NCBI RefSeq assembly: GCF_910592395.1
Contig: NC_088312.1
Coordinates: forward strand, 9,300,001 to 9,364,000
Length of the DNA: 64,000 nucleotides
Reading direction: 5' to 3'
From: Lineus longissimus
Lineage: Eukaryota; Nemertea; Pilidiophora; Heteronemertea; Lineidae
Part shown: positions 1 through 11,200 of the stretch, one piece after another
Layout: each line of letters begins with the position of its first letter
Numbering within the stretch: the stretch's first letter is position 1
Program-made: the position numbers and the translations under genes
Notes under the pieces: model-generated
Told to the model about the DNA's origin: nothing
The model's database searches: none
What the model saw: the letters and a program-made list of their open reading frames with translations, nothing else

Positions 1-58
1 GTAAAATCCCAGAGATTAAATGACACATCTACAAGGGTGAAGGACACTTTCTACTTAC

Positions 59-1900
59 TCTCTGTAGGCAGCATTCTTCTTATCTTTTGGAATGTCAAAT
101 AAATGATCAAACACGGAGAGATAGGTGATGTAGTCACACATCTCGATACCCTTGAGATTGATATACTTGGAGAAACACTCGTGTAAATCAAGGTACTTTC
201 CATAGCCTTCTTCATCTGTGAAGTCAACCATATCTGCAAGCAAACAGACACACCACATAAGATTGTTACATAGACAAAAAATTTCAAAGATTCAGATAAA
301 TGGATCACTCTCCTCTTCAATAAAGATTTTCTGTTGATCACATCTTCAATACCATGACCAAATTTCTCCTAGACCACTTTACCAAGAAGGGGAATGAATC
401 AAAGAAGATCAACGACCAAAACTAAAACTAAAGAGCAGCTTACTTGTTGTCTCATCTGCAGAACTTTCTCGGATTCTGTTCAACTCTTCAAACTCTGCTG
501 ACATTGGTACACTGATCTGAAATTAGATAAAGCTAAACCATGGACATCACACTACAGGAAAGGTATTTTCATCTTTTGTGTTCTCAATCTAAGATGGACA
601 GGAAAGGAATTTAAATACCGGTATTTGCATTTGCTGTTTGGAAAACTGCCTCTTTTGTCAGGCAGGTCACAAAACAGGGAACTTGAATCGTCTAAATATT
701 AAGTGGTTATTAGCTTAAGATACTGAAACCATACCTCATTGGGATGCTTCCTGTGGAAGTCTTTGATTGTTTTAAGCCTGGAGTAGAACTCAGCAAACTC
801 ATTTGGCCCGGACAGAGCTTGTACTTCTTCCTTACGAAGACCATCTTTGTCTTCGTACAAATCACGGAGTTCAGCTGAACATTCCATGTATCTCTGAAAT
901 AGGATTGTTATATTGTCAACTAATGATGACACATAAAACAACATCCAAAATGTTCACAACTTTAGGAGACAAAAAGAGTTATGTTAAGAGATCAGAGATA
1001 ATTTTTTTATTTATTTTTTTAAAAAGAAATATAATAATATATATTTCAAATGAAAGGATACTTACATCCAACAACTGTCTGAGCCTGTGTTCAGAATTGA
1101 TCTGTTCCCTGTGCTGAAAAATATTGGAAAGGAATGCATTCAGAATGAGAATACATGATCAGGTGTCAATTGTTTAGTAAGGCTTTCTTTAGTTTCGATC
1201 TATCAAAACATGTGCAATGTCCTTTGCCTCTACACTGGACTAAACTGACGCAGGGCGTTTTGGTTGTACTCAGGGATGTTTTGACCGGTAACTGTTCAAA
1301 GTAGTAGATGATGATGCTTCGCTTCAGTTTGATCTGAAATTACATAAAGCTAAACCATGGACATCACACTACAGGAAAGGTATCTTCATCTTCTTTTGAA
1401 CTCAATCTTAGATGGACAGGAAAGGAATTTAAAGACCGCATGCCCCCTGAAGACTCATTAGTGGGATTATCGGCCTGGCTTATCCCATTGTTTAGCCCGA
1501 TGGGGGCAATAATCCCGCTAACTAGGCTTGAGGGGCCTGTGCCTGTAGTCCATGGTCGGACTCAATGGTATGGACAATACTCAGTGTACTGCAATGCAAA
1601 AGTTGCTTATTCCTCAATTTGTAATTTGTGTACTGCTAAAACAATGGTAATTGACCTCACTCTGATTCTGATAATATCTTGGTAGCAATGCGAGAGCGCG
1701 AATTGAAGGGATATCTCTATCTGTCCGAAAACAGATCGTAAACAATATCGAATGTATTGTATGGTACGCGTCCGACAAATGAAACATTGAGAACATCTTC
1801 TCACCGTTTTTGTTGGGTGCATCATTTCTTTGAATTGAGCATCCATGAGGCGCTCACGTTCCTCGTGGTATCTTCTCTGTTGCTCCAGCAATGTCTCCAT
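59..1900 (-). CDS. SF3A3: Splicing factor 3A subunit 3 (SF3a60/SAP61), N-terminal part
   Basis: SF3A3 is a subunit of the SF3A complex of the U2 snRNP and acts in the nucleus during branch-site recognition. Five minus-strand coding exons are visible: 1805-1900, 1066-1113, 735-893, 444-516 and 59-233, all with GT-AG ends and compatible phases. They encode about 184 residues. Diagnostic stretches are METLLEQQRRYHEERERLM at the start, LRDLYEDKDGLRKEE, ISVPMSAEFEEL, FHRKHPNE, VDFTDEEGYGKYLDLH and LFDIPKDKKNA, which closely follow the animal SF3A3 N-terminus as I know it. The family protein is about 500 residues, so the C-terminal part with the matrin-type zinc finger lies beyond the left edge. 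The ATG at 1898-1900 is preceded by an in-frame TAA 15 bases upstream. The last exon ends in a clean donor at 53-58. Family assignment is very secure; exon ends were set by eye. Confidence 0.96.
512..622. repeat. Direct duplication of intron 3' end, copy 1 (SF3A3 intron)
   Basis: About 110 bases starting at the 3' splice site of SF3A3 exon 4 recur almost unchanged at 1327-1438, in another SF3A3 intron. This copy is the functional one: on the minus strand it ends in a pyrimidine-rich tract and AG directly before the exon starting at 516. The shared core includes AGCTAAACCATGGACATCAC and GATGGACAGGAAAGGAATTT. Confidence 0.85.
1327..1438. repeat. Direct duplication of intron 3' end, copy 2 (SF3A3 intron 1)
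   Basis: Second copy of the 512-622 segment, in the same orientation and separated by about 0.8 kb. It carries over the acceptor-like TAATTTCAG (minus strand) and the first four bases of the downstream exon, followed by unrelated sequence. It is therefore a decoy 3' splice site inside intron 1. Small indels show it is not a recent assembly artefact. Confidence 0.85.
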
Positions 1901-2313
1901 CGCTAATCCGGTGTGTTAAATTGTGTTTTATAATGGAAAAGACGCGAAATACTCAACAACAAAACCGCACAAAATCGCGAACAAGATACGATTGGTAGTC
2001 GGTCGTTTCGCTCCATGTGCTATTCGCCCCCAGTTGTTTCGCTGCAAATCGTAGTCGTTTCGCTCCTTGGGACTGGCTGGGCAAGTGGGTTAATGGAGAC
2101 ATATGCCTTCACAAATCAAAAGATTGCTTGATGTGAATTTAAACAGTTTTTGTAAATCGCTCGCCGATAAATGATCGAGATATTAATTGCAAGCTCGTGT
2201 CGAAAACAGCAGAAATAAAAACGTGGAAAAGATTATCCTTCATTGACATTAGAAGAGCGATTGCATTTAGGGAATTGGAAAGCCCGGGAGGTAGATAGCC
2301 ATCCCGGTGTCAT
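1901..2313. other. SF3A3 5' flank / probable promoter region
   Basis: This stretch lies directly upstream of the SF3A3 start codon. No TATA box is obvious. It is richer in CpG than its surroundings and has two copies of GTCGTTTCGCTCC or a close variant (around 2000-2013 and 2052-2065). I infer a promoter and 5' UTR from position only; no transcription start can be fixed. Confidence 0.35.
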
Positions 2314-2370
2314 CCCATTTCGCCTACTCTAATTTCGCCTACACCCATTTCGCCTACACCCATTTGGAGC

Positions 2371-2393
2371 CGACGACGACGACGACGACGACG
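2371..2393. repeat. (CGA)n microsatellite
   Basis: A pure trinucleotide run next to the left inverted array. No coding frame runs through it. Confidence 0.9.
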
Positions 2394-2513
2394 TGTCCCT
2401 ACCTTTATGCTGGGCCCAGGTCTCTACCGCATCAAGAATGGGGACAATGAAGGTGATAGCACAGAGTGTACGGGGTGCTCAGAAGCGTGCTCCCTATTGT
2501 AAAAGGTAATAAG

Positions 2514-2540
2514 AAGTTACTTATTAATAATAAGTAACTT
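2514..2540. repeat. Perfect 13-bp palindrome
   Basis: AAGTTACTTATTA and its exact reverse complement are separated by one base. It lies inside the loop between the two ATTTCGCCTAC arrays, so it may be the centre of that element. Confidence 0.8.
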
Positions 2541-3019
2541 GTTAAATGGCTGTATTGTTTATCTAAAGAGAGCACAATTATGCAAAGAATAATGCTTTAG
2601 AAATCTCATTTATCTTCACCTTAACTGCTATAATCTGAGACTACTTCTATCGGACCCCACCTTTTCTTAGCGGACACCCACTTAAAATATTTACCCATTA
2701 TCCACAAAGTTTTATAGTACCACTATCTGGGCAAACCATACTACAGCAGGTAAAATGGGTTGTAGGCGAAATGGGAATTAGGCGAAGGGGGAGTAGCCGA
2801 AATGGGTTGTAGGCGAAATGACCACATTTTGTAGGCGAAACAGTAGGCGAAATGGGAGTAGGCGAAATGGGCCATAACTCCCATCCCCATTGATCACTCA
2901 GTAAAAGCTGTGTCTTCACTGTCACTACAAGGTCTGGATAACGCTGCTTCTTCTCAGAAGCCGTCCTATATAATATAATGTAACCGGTAACTTTTGAAGG
3001 AGTGAACAAGACTAGAAAT

Positions 3020-5202
3020 AGGTTTTCAACAAGTCATTTATTACACCTTTTATATTTACATCTATTCAAATCAAAGTTACAAATGTCTCTCTGGGTAAGT
3101 GACAAAGTTTCCAAGTACAAATAATTCTCATCAATCAAAAGAATCAATTAGAGTTGCGGCTGTGACCAAAGCAAAGAAGAATCCCAATTAAAGAACATTT
3201 ATTTCTGGTAATTATTCTGATGATGAACTCATTTGGAAGAGCAGAGACAGACACTAGGTGTCCTCAAAAACAATTTCACATGTCAGTAAGATATTATTTC
3301 CTCTAAAGAACAGTGACTTTATGATGTCCTAGCAACCATCTCAATGATAGACTGTTGGAACTGATTGCATCTTTAATCGAGATTCTCATAAAGCTCCAGT
3401 ACAACCAGTTATGTGTTAGGACAAGGACACTTTAAAAGGATTTCTTAACATAAAACCTGTTAGACTGTCCACCCTTTGTTCCGACAGGATTCGAGCTAAA
3501 CTTCTTCTGTCCTTACACAGACTCAGCATCAAGTCCACGTAGAGAGGAAAACAGTATGATCCAGTTTGTGAATATCAGCCCAAAGATAGTAAAAGATCTG
3601 CAACATACAAAAATAAATGCCATCAAAAAGACCGAGTAGAGTGTTGAGATAAGAACCTAGTATGATAAGTCAGTCAATCACACCTCAATATGCCATAACA
3701 ATTTAGATACGGTACTTTCATACATGTATAAGACCAAGGACTACATCATGTGAGCTGTACCATGACAGTAAATAAGAAAAACCTTGTCAATTTGTATTCA
3801 ATTTTTTCATTTGGTGTAACTTGCTAGAAAGATTTTGAGACTTGTGCATGTTTAGTCCATGTAACATTGTAATGTCAATTTTAATTCTAAATTTGATTAA
3901 AATTTCTGCATTCTGTTCACAAGCTAAGAAGAGCACATAATCCAATGAACAATAATTTCATGACTAGATGAGCTGATATTTTAGGAAAGCACCCACAGCA
4001 CATGGCATAACTGGATGTTGTTGCACTCATTTTGGATCATTTTGAACACCACCCAGAATAAATATTAATCTGCACGCCTAACTTATAAAGGTATAAACAG
4101 CAAGACGGCATTACAAAATTAAACTCTACAGTCCGTTTCTCTCAATATACATATAATTAGTTAACATTAAAAACAATGACAATTTGAATGTTCACTAACC
4201 TATAATAGTGAAAGCACCAACAATAAATGTGAAGTATAAAGATTTCTGGAGAAACTCTTACCATCAATGAAGAAGTCATGAACTGTTTGGCCAGCACATG
4301 TCCACACTAAACTTCCTCATCCTCAATGGGGTAGGGCCACACTGATTATGGCCCTGAACAACCGCAAAACAGGAAATGTAAGCATTCATGTTTTCTAACA
4401 GGTGAAAACAAACATCAACATCAACATTTGTGGAGAATAATAGTTACATGTACATCAGGAAATGAAAAACATATGACATTGGCGACAAGTTTTTGAAGAC
4501 TACAAGATATTTCTAGTCACATACTTTTGGTATCCATGAAGCGACTTCAACAAGAAACCAATGGTTGATTTTGCACAGAATATACCGGTTCACAGAAGGG
4601 AGCAATGCACCCATTCACAACTTGACATATCATTTATGGGTAACAAAAAATATTACATTTTAAACACTCGTATCCTTACCAAAATTCACCACATCACAGA
4701 AATGAACACAATTTTCAATTTGACTCAAGTTTTTATCATTTACCTCAGCAATTGATAGCTTGAAACAGAAAGTGACTGCTGAAATTTTCTACACTGCCAA
4801 AATTCACCAAAGTATTCTTAATTTACCATCGGTCTATTGACACATTGCAGACTTAATTTACAGTAAAGTAAGCCAATGTTACAAAGCCATGCCACAGATA
4901 TTTCGACTATAAAAGCAAATGCTAGAAAGGCATTTACAAACAGTTAGGCTGAAGAACTAAGTAAACCAAAGACAACTATTTGGAATTGCCTATAAGGCGG
5001 CAATGGTCAGCTACAGGTACTGGGTTGAGTGTAATCGTTTTTCTTTTATTACTACCGGTACATGTGATAGTCACATCTGTCAATGCATCTATAACAGAGA
5101 CAAGAGTGGTCAAAGCACTACATGGAAAGGACTGGCTAACTGGTGACGTCTCGGTGTTCAACCTGATAAATATCAGGACTTTGTATCCCAGGTATTCGTT
5201 CA
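3020..5202 (-). other. Probable MICAL 3' untranslated region
   Basis: AT-rich sequence between the MICAL stop codon (5203-5205) and the candidate polyadenylation signal. No conserved coding segment was found on either strand; the short open frames here are interrupted and unlike any family I know. The extent is inferred, not shown. Confidence 0.4.
3037..3042 (-). terminator. Candidate MICAL polyadenylation signal
   Basis: The plus-strand TTTATT reads AATAAA on the minus strand, about 2.2 kb downstream of the MICAL stop codon, the best-placed canonical hexamer I noticed. Cleavage would fall near 3010-3025. Other signals between here and the stop are possible. Confidence 0.4.
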
Positions 5203-8200
5203 TCACGAATATCCAAACTGGGCACGGATGCCTTTGCTTGTATAACTCGTAGGAGAAAGCTGGAAGCCCTTCTCAGTCATCACAGATTGTAAATCTTGGT
5301 CTTCTTTTTGTTGTCTGAAACAAGAGCAATATAAGCATTACTTAAAGAGTTGGGAAACACTTGATCAGAATTCAAATTGTTGACCAAACATCGAAACTCC
5401 TGTAAAATAACAACATTCCAATCCTCCATTACATCTGATCACATTTGCTCTCATATACAGACACTGGACATACTGTTGCTCTATAAGACTCCTTTTCCTG
5501 ATTTAAACCTGGGTGGCATCTAGGAGAATGCTGAGGACAAACCCTATAGAATCGTTTACATTACAGAGTTTGCGCACGACCCGACCCACACTCCCACTCC
5601 AGGGTGTTTCGTTTTTGGCGAAAAATGTCATCATCGGTTGATGAAGAGTTCTCCTGCCCTCCTAGGTTAACTTAGACACGAAAATGACTCGACAAGTTTC
5701 AAGTTGTAGGCAACATCCGACATGTTCAGAGTCTCAAACAACTTACTTGAGTCTGTCTTCCTCTAGCAGCGCAACCAGTGAGTTCCTCTGGTTCACTACC
5801 TCAAGAAGCTCGTCCAAGATCTTCTTTTCTTCATCAGCTTGCTCCGGCGTTTTCTTCTCGTCTGGAATAGTAACACAGATGACTTAGTTTCAAATATAGA
5901 TATTCATACATACAAATATTTTGGCATGAATATTTCATTCATCTCAATCAAACAACACAAGTCGGCTGCATCTATAGTGTATCAGCATCCCAATAGGTAG
6001 TGCTCATTTTCACTAGGTTAAAGCCAAAGTGAGATAAAACAGACAATATTGATGTCACGTCTTTGTCACAACAATGCAATACCCTAGGAACAGTCACCCT
6101 ATGACCCTAGTTTCCATACCCTGGTTTTGGCAATACCCTGTTAGAGATGTCATGATAAACCAAGTCCAAACTTGATAATTGTCATCAAAATTGACATATC
6201 TGGATGGGCTGAGGACAAGTCAAACTGACTGCTGTCATAACTGGTTGCAAATGAAAAGAACAGAATGATAACAATCAAAGCTGAATACCAGTATATGGTA
6301 AAAAGACATTCTTTTGTGAAAAGTCTTCAACATATTGTAAACTGAATCGTAATCTTGTTTTAATGCTACGTGTATAATCACCATGCGATTTGCGTGCGTT
6401 GCTAAAACATTTGCAAGACGGATTGTTAAAGCTAGCTTCCAAAGCACACCATAGTGCATGTAAATGCGGTAAAAAAGCTTCATTTTAGTGTTCACCAATC
6501 GGTAAAATCAAATGACAGAACCGACAAGTAAAATAATCCGAGTAAATTGGGATCAACAAGTTTCATGATTCCTACATTGTAATGGTAGTACTAGCATCTT
6601 GACCCGCAAGTTTTTGTGATCGATAAGTCGCTCATCCGAAGCCTGATAGTGGTGACACAAATGTATAAGAGACAGGATGGAGCACTAGTATTAGTTATCT
6701 TTTGCAAGACTTAGATTCAAGGCAATTACCCTTCAGTATAATGGCAGCAATTCATGCAACATAAAACATGAACTGTATCACTGGAGTAAGATACAGTGTT
6801 TCAGCTTAAGAGTCAAGCAGGGCACAGCATCCTGCCTTTTTTCAATTTTCTCTTTTTGCCCTGCCTTTTCATAAGTGGCCAATGCATTTCCATTTCAAGC
6901 AGGGCATTCCACCCTGCCTAATTTAATAAGGCTCTGCCCTGCCTATTCAGATTTCTAGCTGAAACACTACAGATAATGTCAGATGGACAGAGGTTGGGAT
7001 GGGATGGGAGTCTGTGATCAGTCACATACTAAATACTTGTTACTTTGAGGGATGCTATGTTGATCAACGATAATTAGAATACAATTGGCAATCTATACAC
7101 CTGTTTCAAGATCAGGTAGGTTTCATTGGAGACAGGTTTTCAACCCAAGGTCTTCTTCCAGGACAAACCAAAGTATTATAGTTCATGAGGGACCACAGAG
7201 AGGTGGGTAGGCGGGGTCAGGTGGGGGTGGTTATACCACAGCTTGTTACTTGTAGCAGGTCACAAACACAAGAGCAAGTCAGGCAAGTAACTTTCTGTTT
7301 GCTTCCAGGAGAGACAACTGTTGCAGGGGATAAATGTACATGTTTCAGATAGAAAACTTGGACAACAATGCCACTGTTACCAAGGCTCTACAGTGGAAAT
7401 CTCAGTCTCTAATCATGGTCAAACCAGTCATCTTGGATGGTTTTTACAACTTTCTAAGAGACGATCTGCCAATTTATCAATAGTTAGATGATAAGAGACT
7501 GGGATTGTCACTTTCTCTTCAGCAAGCAAAATCGGTTAAAACAAGACTGTAAAACAACTTGATTCTGTGTGGATCTAATTGGACGCTATTTGTTTATGAA
7601 CTAGCAACTGCTTCTGCTCCATATGGTTGGAAGGCAGTACAATACTGTAACACTGGTCAGGAGCTGTCTCGTCTTTAAATAGATGGCAGCACAGTTTCAG
7701 AACTCTGAAAGTTGTACCAGACCCTTCATTTTAGTCATTCTGATGAAAAATCACAGGTAGAATCCACACAAAAAAGTCACTTATACAGACCCTGAGTTTG
7801 AGCGAGACACACATAAAATACAGTGCAATTGTTAATGCATTTTAATGAGTTTACAAGAGAAAATCACCATTTGGGACTCCTTTTCTTGGGGTTCCTGAAA
7901 TTGAATCAAATTACCATCAACATTATTAGAGGATTGCTGAATCGAATCAACATGAAGTTAACTCTGAGATCCATTATATCATTCAAAAGATCTTAATCAT
8001 GATTATTAGGGCAAGTATCAGCAGGTTAACATGTAAAGCGGGAAACAAAGGCCTGTCGAAAAAGGACATTGAAACATTCATAAAATGCAGTGATAAGACA
8101 TAGGGTAAAAGGTTTCAGTCAACTTTACTACACTTCGTTCCAAAGAAGATTGACAAACATCACGAATTTCAAGCCATCACCGTTGCATTAAGGAAGGAAG

Positions 8201-11200
8201 CAAATATCAAACACCGACTTGAACCTATCCCAACACAAAGCAGACAAAGATGGCAGTAACGTGTAACAGTGACCAGCCTGACAAATTTCAGAGTTGAGAC
8301 AATTAGATTGAACAACGACAAGGCGCATGTCCTCAATGGATGAAACAATTGGTTTTATTCTGATAGGAGATGGGACCAAGGGTCTTGTTTTTTATTAATG
8401 ATTGTCCCACGAACATAATATCCACAAGAGTAGAATAATCTCTTAATCTATGCTCATTATCAACAATATATCAGGAAATATTTCTGACTGAAAATGGCAA
8501 ATTAGTAAGGGACTTAAAGCAAGGAGATGTAGGCAAGGGTTTCAAAGATCGGGGAAGAAGAGGACGTTTAATTGAAACTTGCAAGGGACGGATAACAGAT
8601 CTTAGTATGGTGATAAAAACTGCAGCAAATAAATTCGGTTAAGAATTTAAAACTCAAAACATGCAAACACACCCTGTGTAGTGTGGCACAGCATCCATCA
8701 TTTTGTGTAAGAAACCGCACACACACTCTGTCACACAACCATGTTTCCAGCAGGACTGATGGTGAATTGACAAATTAATTATAGAACTTTGCGGATCCAA
8801 ATGATGTCCCCTAGAAATTACATTAGGGAGAATGTGAAATTGCTGATAAGGGTTGCTAGTCATGGCAATGTGTTACTCTGTTGGACCCACATTATTGTTT
8901 CAGGTTCATTGTTTTGAAAGCCCCCCCCCCCCCCCCCCCAGGGTCAAATACTATGATCATTATTTTCCTCAGTCCAGTGGGAGACACTGAACAATTATTG
9001 TTAGTTCAACATGTTGAAGCAAGCATGCACAAACAATGTTGGTTTAAGTTGTGTAGAGATACACCATATAAATCAAGTTAAGGATGGGCAGTGTTGGAGA
9101 AAAATATGAAGCACAGGTTAGCTATCTCCAATCAGAACTTTCTCAACAAATAACCCTACAAGAATAGGTGCATCGAGGAGAAATGAAAACCATGCTTTCA
9201 AGTACACTGCAATTCTCGTTGGGTAATATGTTAAACTTGACGCTTTTATTTCAATGTTACCAGTTCTCTTGAGGTTTGGATGCGGCCACACCATTTCATT
9301 CCTTTGTTGATAGTTTTTTCACCAACATAAACCCAAATTTAAAACAAGATGCTGATCCTTCCTGAAGCTTTGAAGAACAATGACAGAAAACTCAAGTTCT
9401 TTGAGATGGGAAGTCAGACAAAAAAACATACCATAAGAATTTACTATGTTTTTTTTACGCCGCCAGCATCCAGATTGTAAGGTAGAGAACTCTGTTAAAC
9501 AAACAAACAAAGTGGTGGTGTGGCCTAAAGTTAAAATATAACTTTTACACATTGGTTGGGACGCATAGGGACGCATAGAAGGGTTTTAGAGAAATTTTCA
9601 AAATGGTATCAGATGTGTGTGTAGTAATCATGCCTGGAATAAGAACTGATCATGCTTTTGAGTGAAAGAATATAAACTGTCAGTAACACGTGTGAATAGG
9701 TCTAAAAGTTAAGGGTATTTTGTCAAAGATAACAGTCCTATGAGCTCCGTTGAGGAAAAAAACTGGTAACAGTAGATTGACATGTATAGTTTAGTGTAAA
9801 AGGAGCCTTTGTGACCACATGTGGCAGACGAGATCCCTCCAAATGATCAGTACACCACATATTTGAAAAATGTTCACCTACGTAGAAAATTTGAATGAAA
9901 ATGTGCTGGCATTCTTGACTGATACATGACCAAATACATGCAGCCCGAAGGTGAAGTACATGAACTAAGCTTCTTTTTTGTCAAGTGCCGTTTTGAAGCA
10001 TGCCTTAATCATGTTAATAGATTTTGTCCAAACTCTGTCAAATTTTGCCCCAACAAGCAACCGGAGGTCACCAGCCATACATGATCAGTCAAGCCCGAAG
10101 ATAAAATGGACATGCTCCTTGAATATACACATAACAGTCGGAGTACCTGAACCTCGTAATCACTATCATCATCATCGCTATCATCGCTAAGGGTCCAGTC
10201 GTTATAACCGCTGCCGCGATGTAACTCTGCAAGTTAAGGAGCGTCATCATGCAGACAGTAGGTCATATCAGGGTTACAATTACAGGTGGATATCACAGTC
10301 TTCATCAGTGTTGCTCATTGGCACATGGTTCTTTCTGCATCACTGGGAAGTCCATGCACTTGATTGGAAACAACATTTACACAGTGTTGAACATGATGGA
10401 ATGGTATGATGCATTGGTTCTGATGTGAGGTCAAGACCAACACTGTTCCTTCTTATGCTGTCCCCAATCAAGTATGTGAATCTAAAGGTGTATTCAACAC
10501 AGCCCAGTGATAGCTTACCACGAAAGGTTTTCACAATGCAGCTACACCATGAAGACTTGATCAATTTGGCATCCACAACCAAGAAAACGCACGGGAAATG
10601 TAGGATGAATTGCAGGGGATAATTTCAGCAATACATTATGATATACACATTTTTCAAATAGCAATTTTAGTTTTGAATATTACAGTACACAATGTCATGA
10701 GAGTGCATCATAATATACATTTCGGCCAAGACGGAAAGAGCATGGAAGAACAGATTCATGGGAAAGTCCTCCAAGTAGTATGAAATTGAGGTTCCAGATG
10801 GGGAATCCAGACAAGGAACTCTTCGGAAAGGTGATAGTGTGGCACAACAGCAACGTGCAGTATTTTTCATCACCGTGTGAATGATTCAAGGTTACGACAC
10901 CAAATGTGAGATATAGGTGGCGTGATAAACAACACCAATGACGCCGGGCAGCAAGGCCTGTGCAGGAGGACAGCGTTTAAAGTGGGATGGATACCTTACC
11001 TGGGTTGCTCATTCTCTCCCGTAGACTATCTTCCAAACGCCCGTGCCGATCCTCTAATTCTAATTCCCTGGCACTGGAAGATTCAAACGAATATTGTGCA
11101 GATCACTTAGTGCTATTATGACCAAACCCTGCTGTTATCAACGGACATTATCAGGAAAGTAATGGGAACCGAACAGGTACTCCAGAGTGTCGAAGCAGGC

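Larger units (their letters stand above)
2314..2872. repeat. Inverted arrays of an ATTTCGCCTAC 11-15-mer
   Basis: At 2314-2366 the motif ATTTCGCCTAC(ACCC) is repeated three times head to tail plus a partial copy. At 2755-2871 its reverse complement GTAGGCGAAAT(GGG) is repeated about six times with variants. The two arrays can pair into a long imperfect stem around a ~390-bp loop. This architecture resembles a fold-back or MITE-like element with tandem-repeat ends, but no target duplication was identified. Confidence 0.7.
5862..10999 (-). other. Long MICAL intron 25
   Basis: Apart from the candidate exon at 10147-10226, this intron holds a hAT-like MITE (6794-6970) and a C19 tract (8921-8939). 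I found no other coding segment with family similarity on either strand. Short open frames here look random. Confidence 0.6.
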
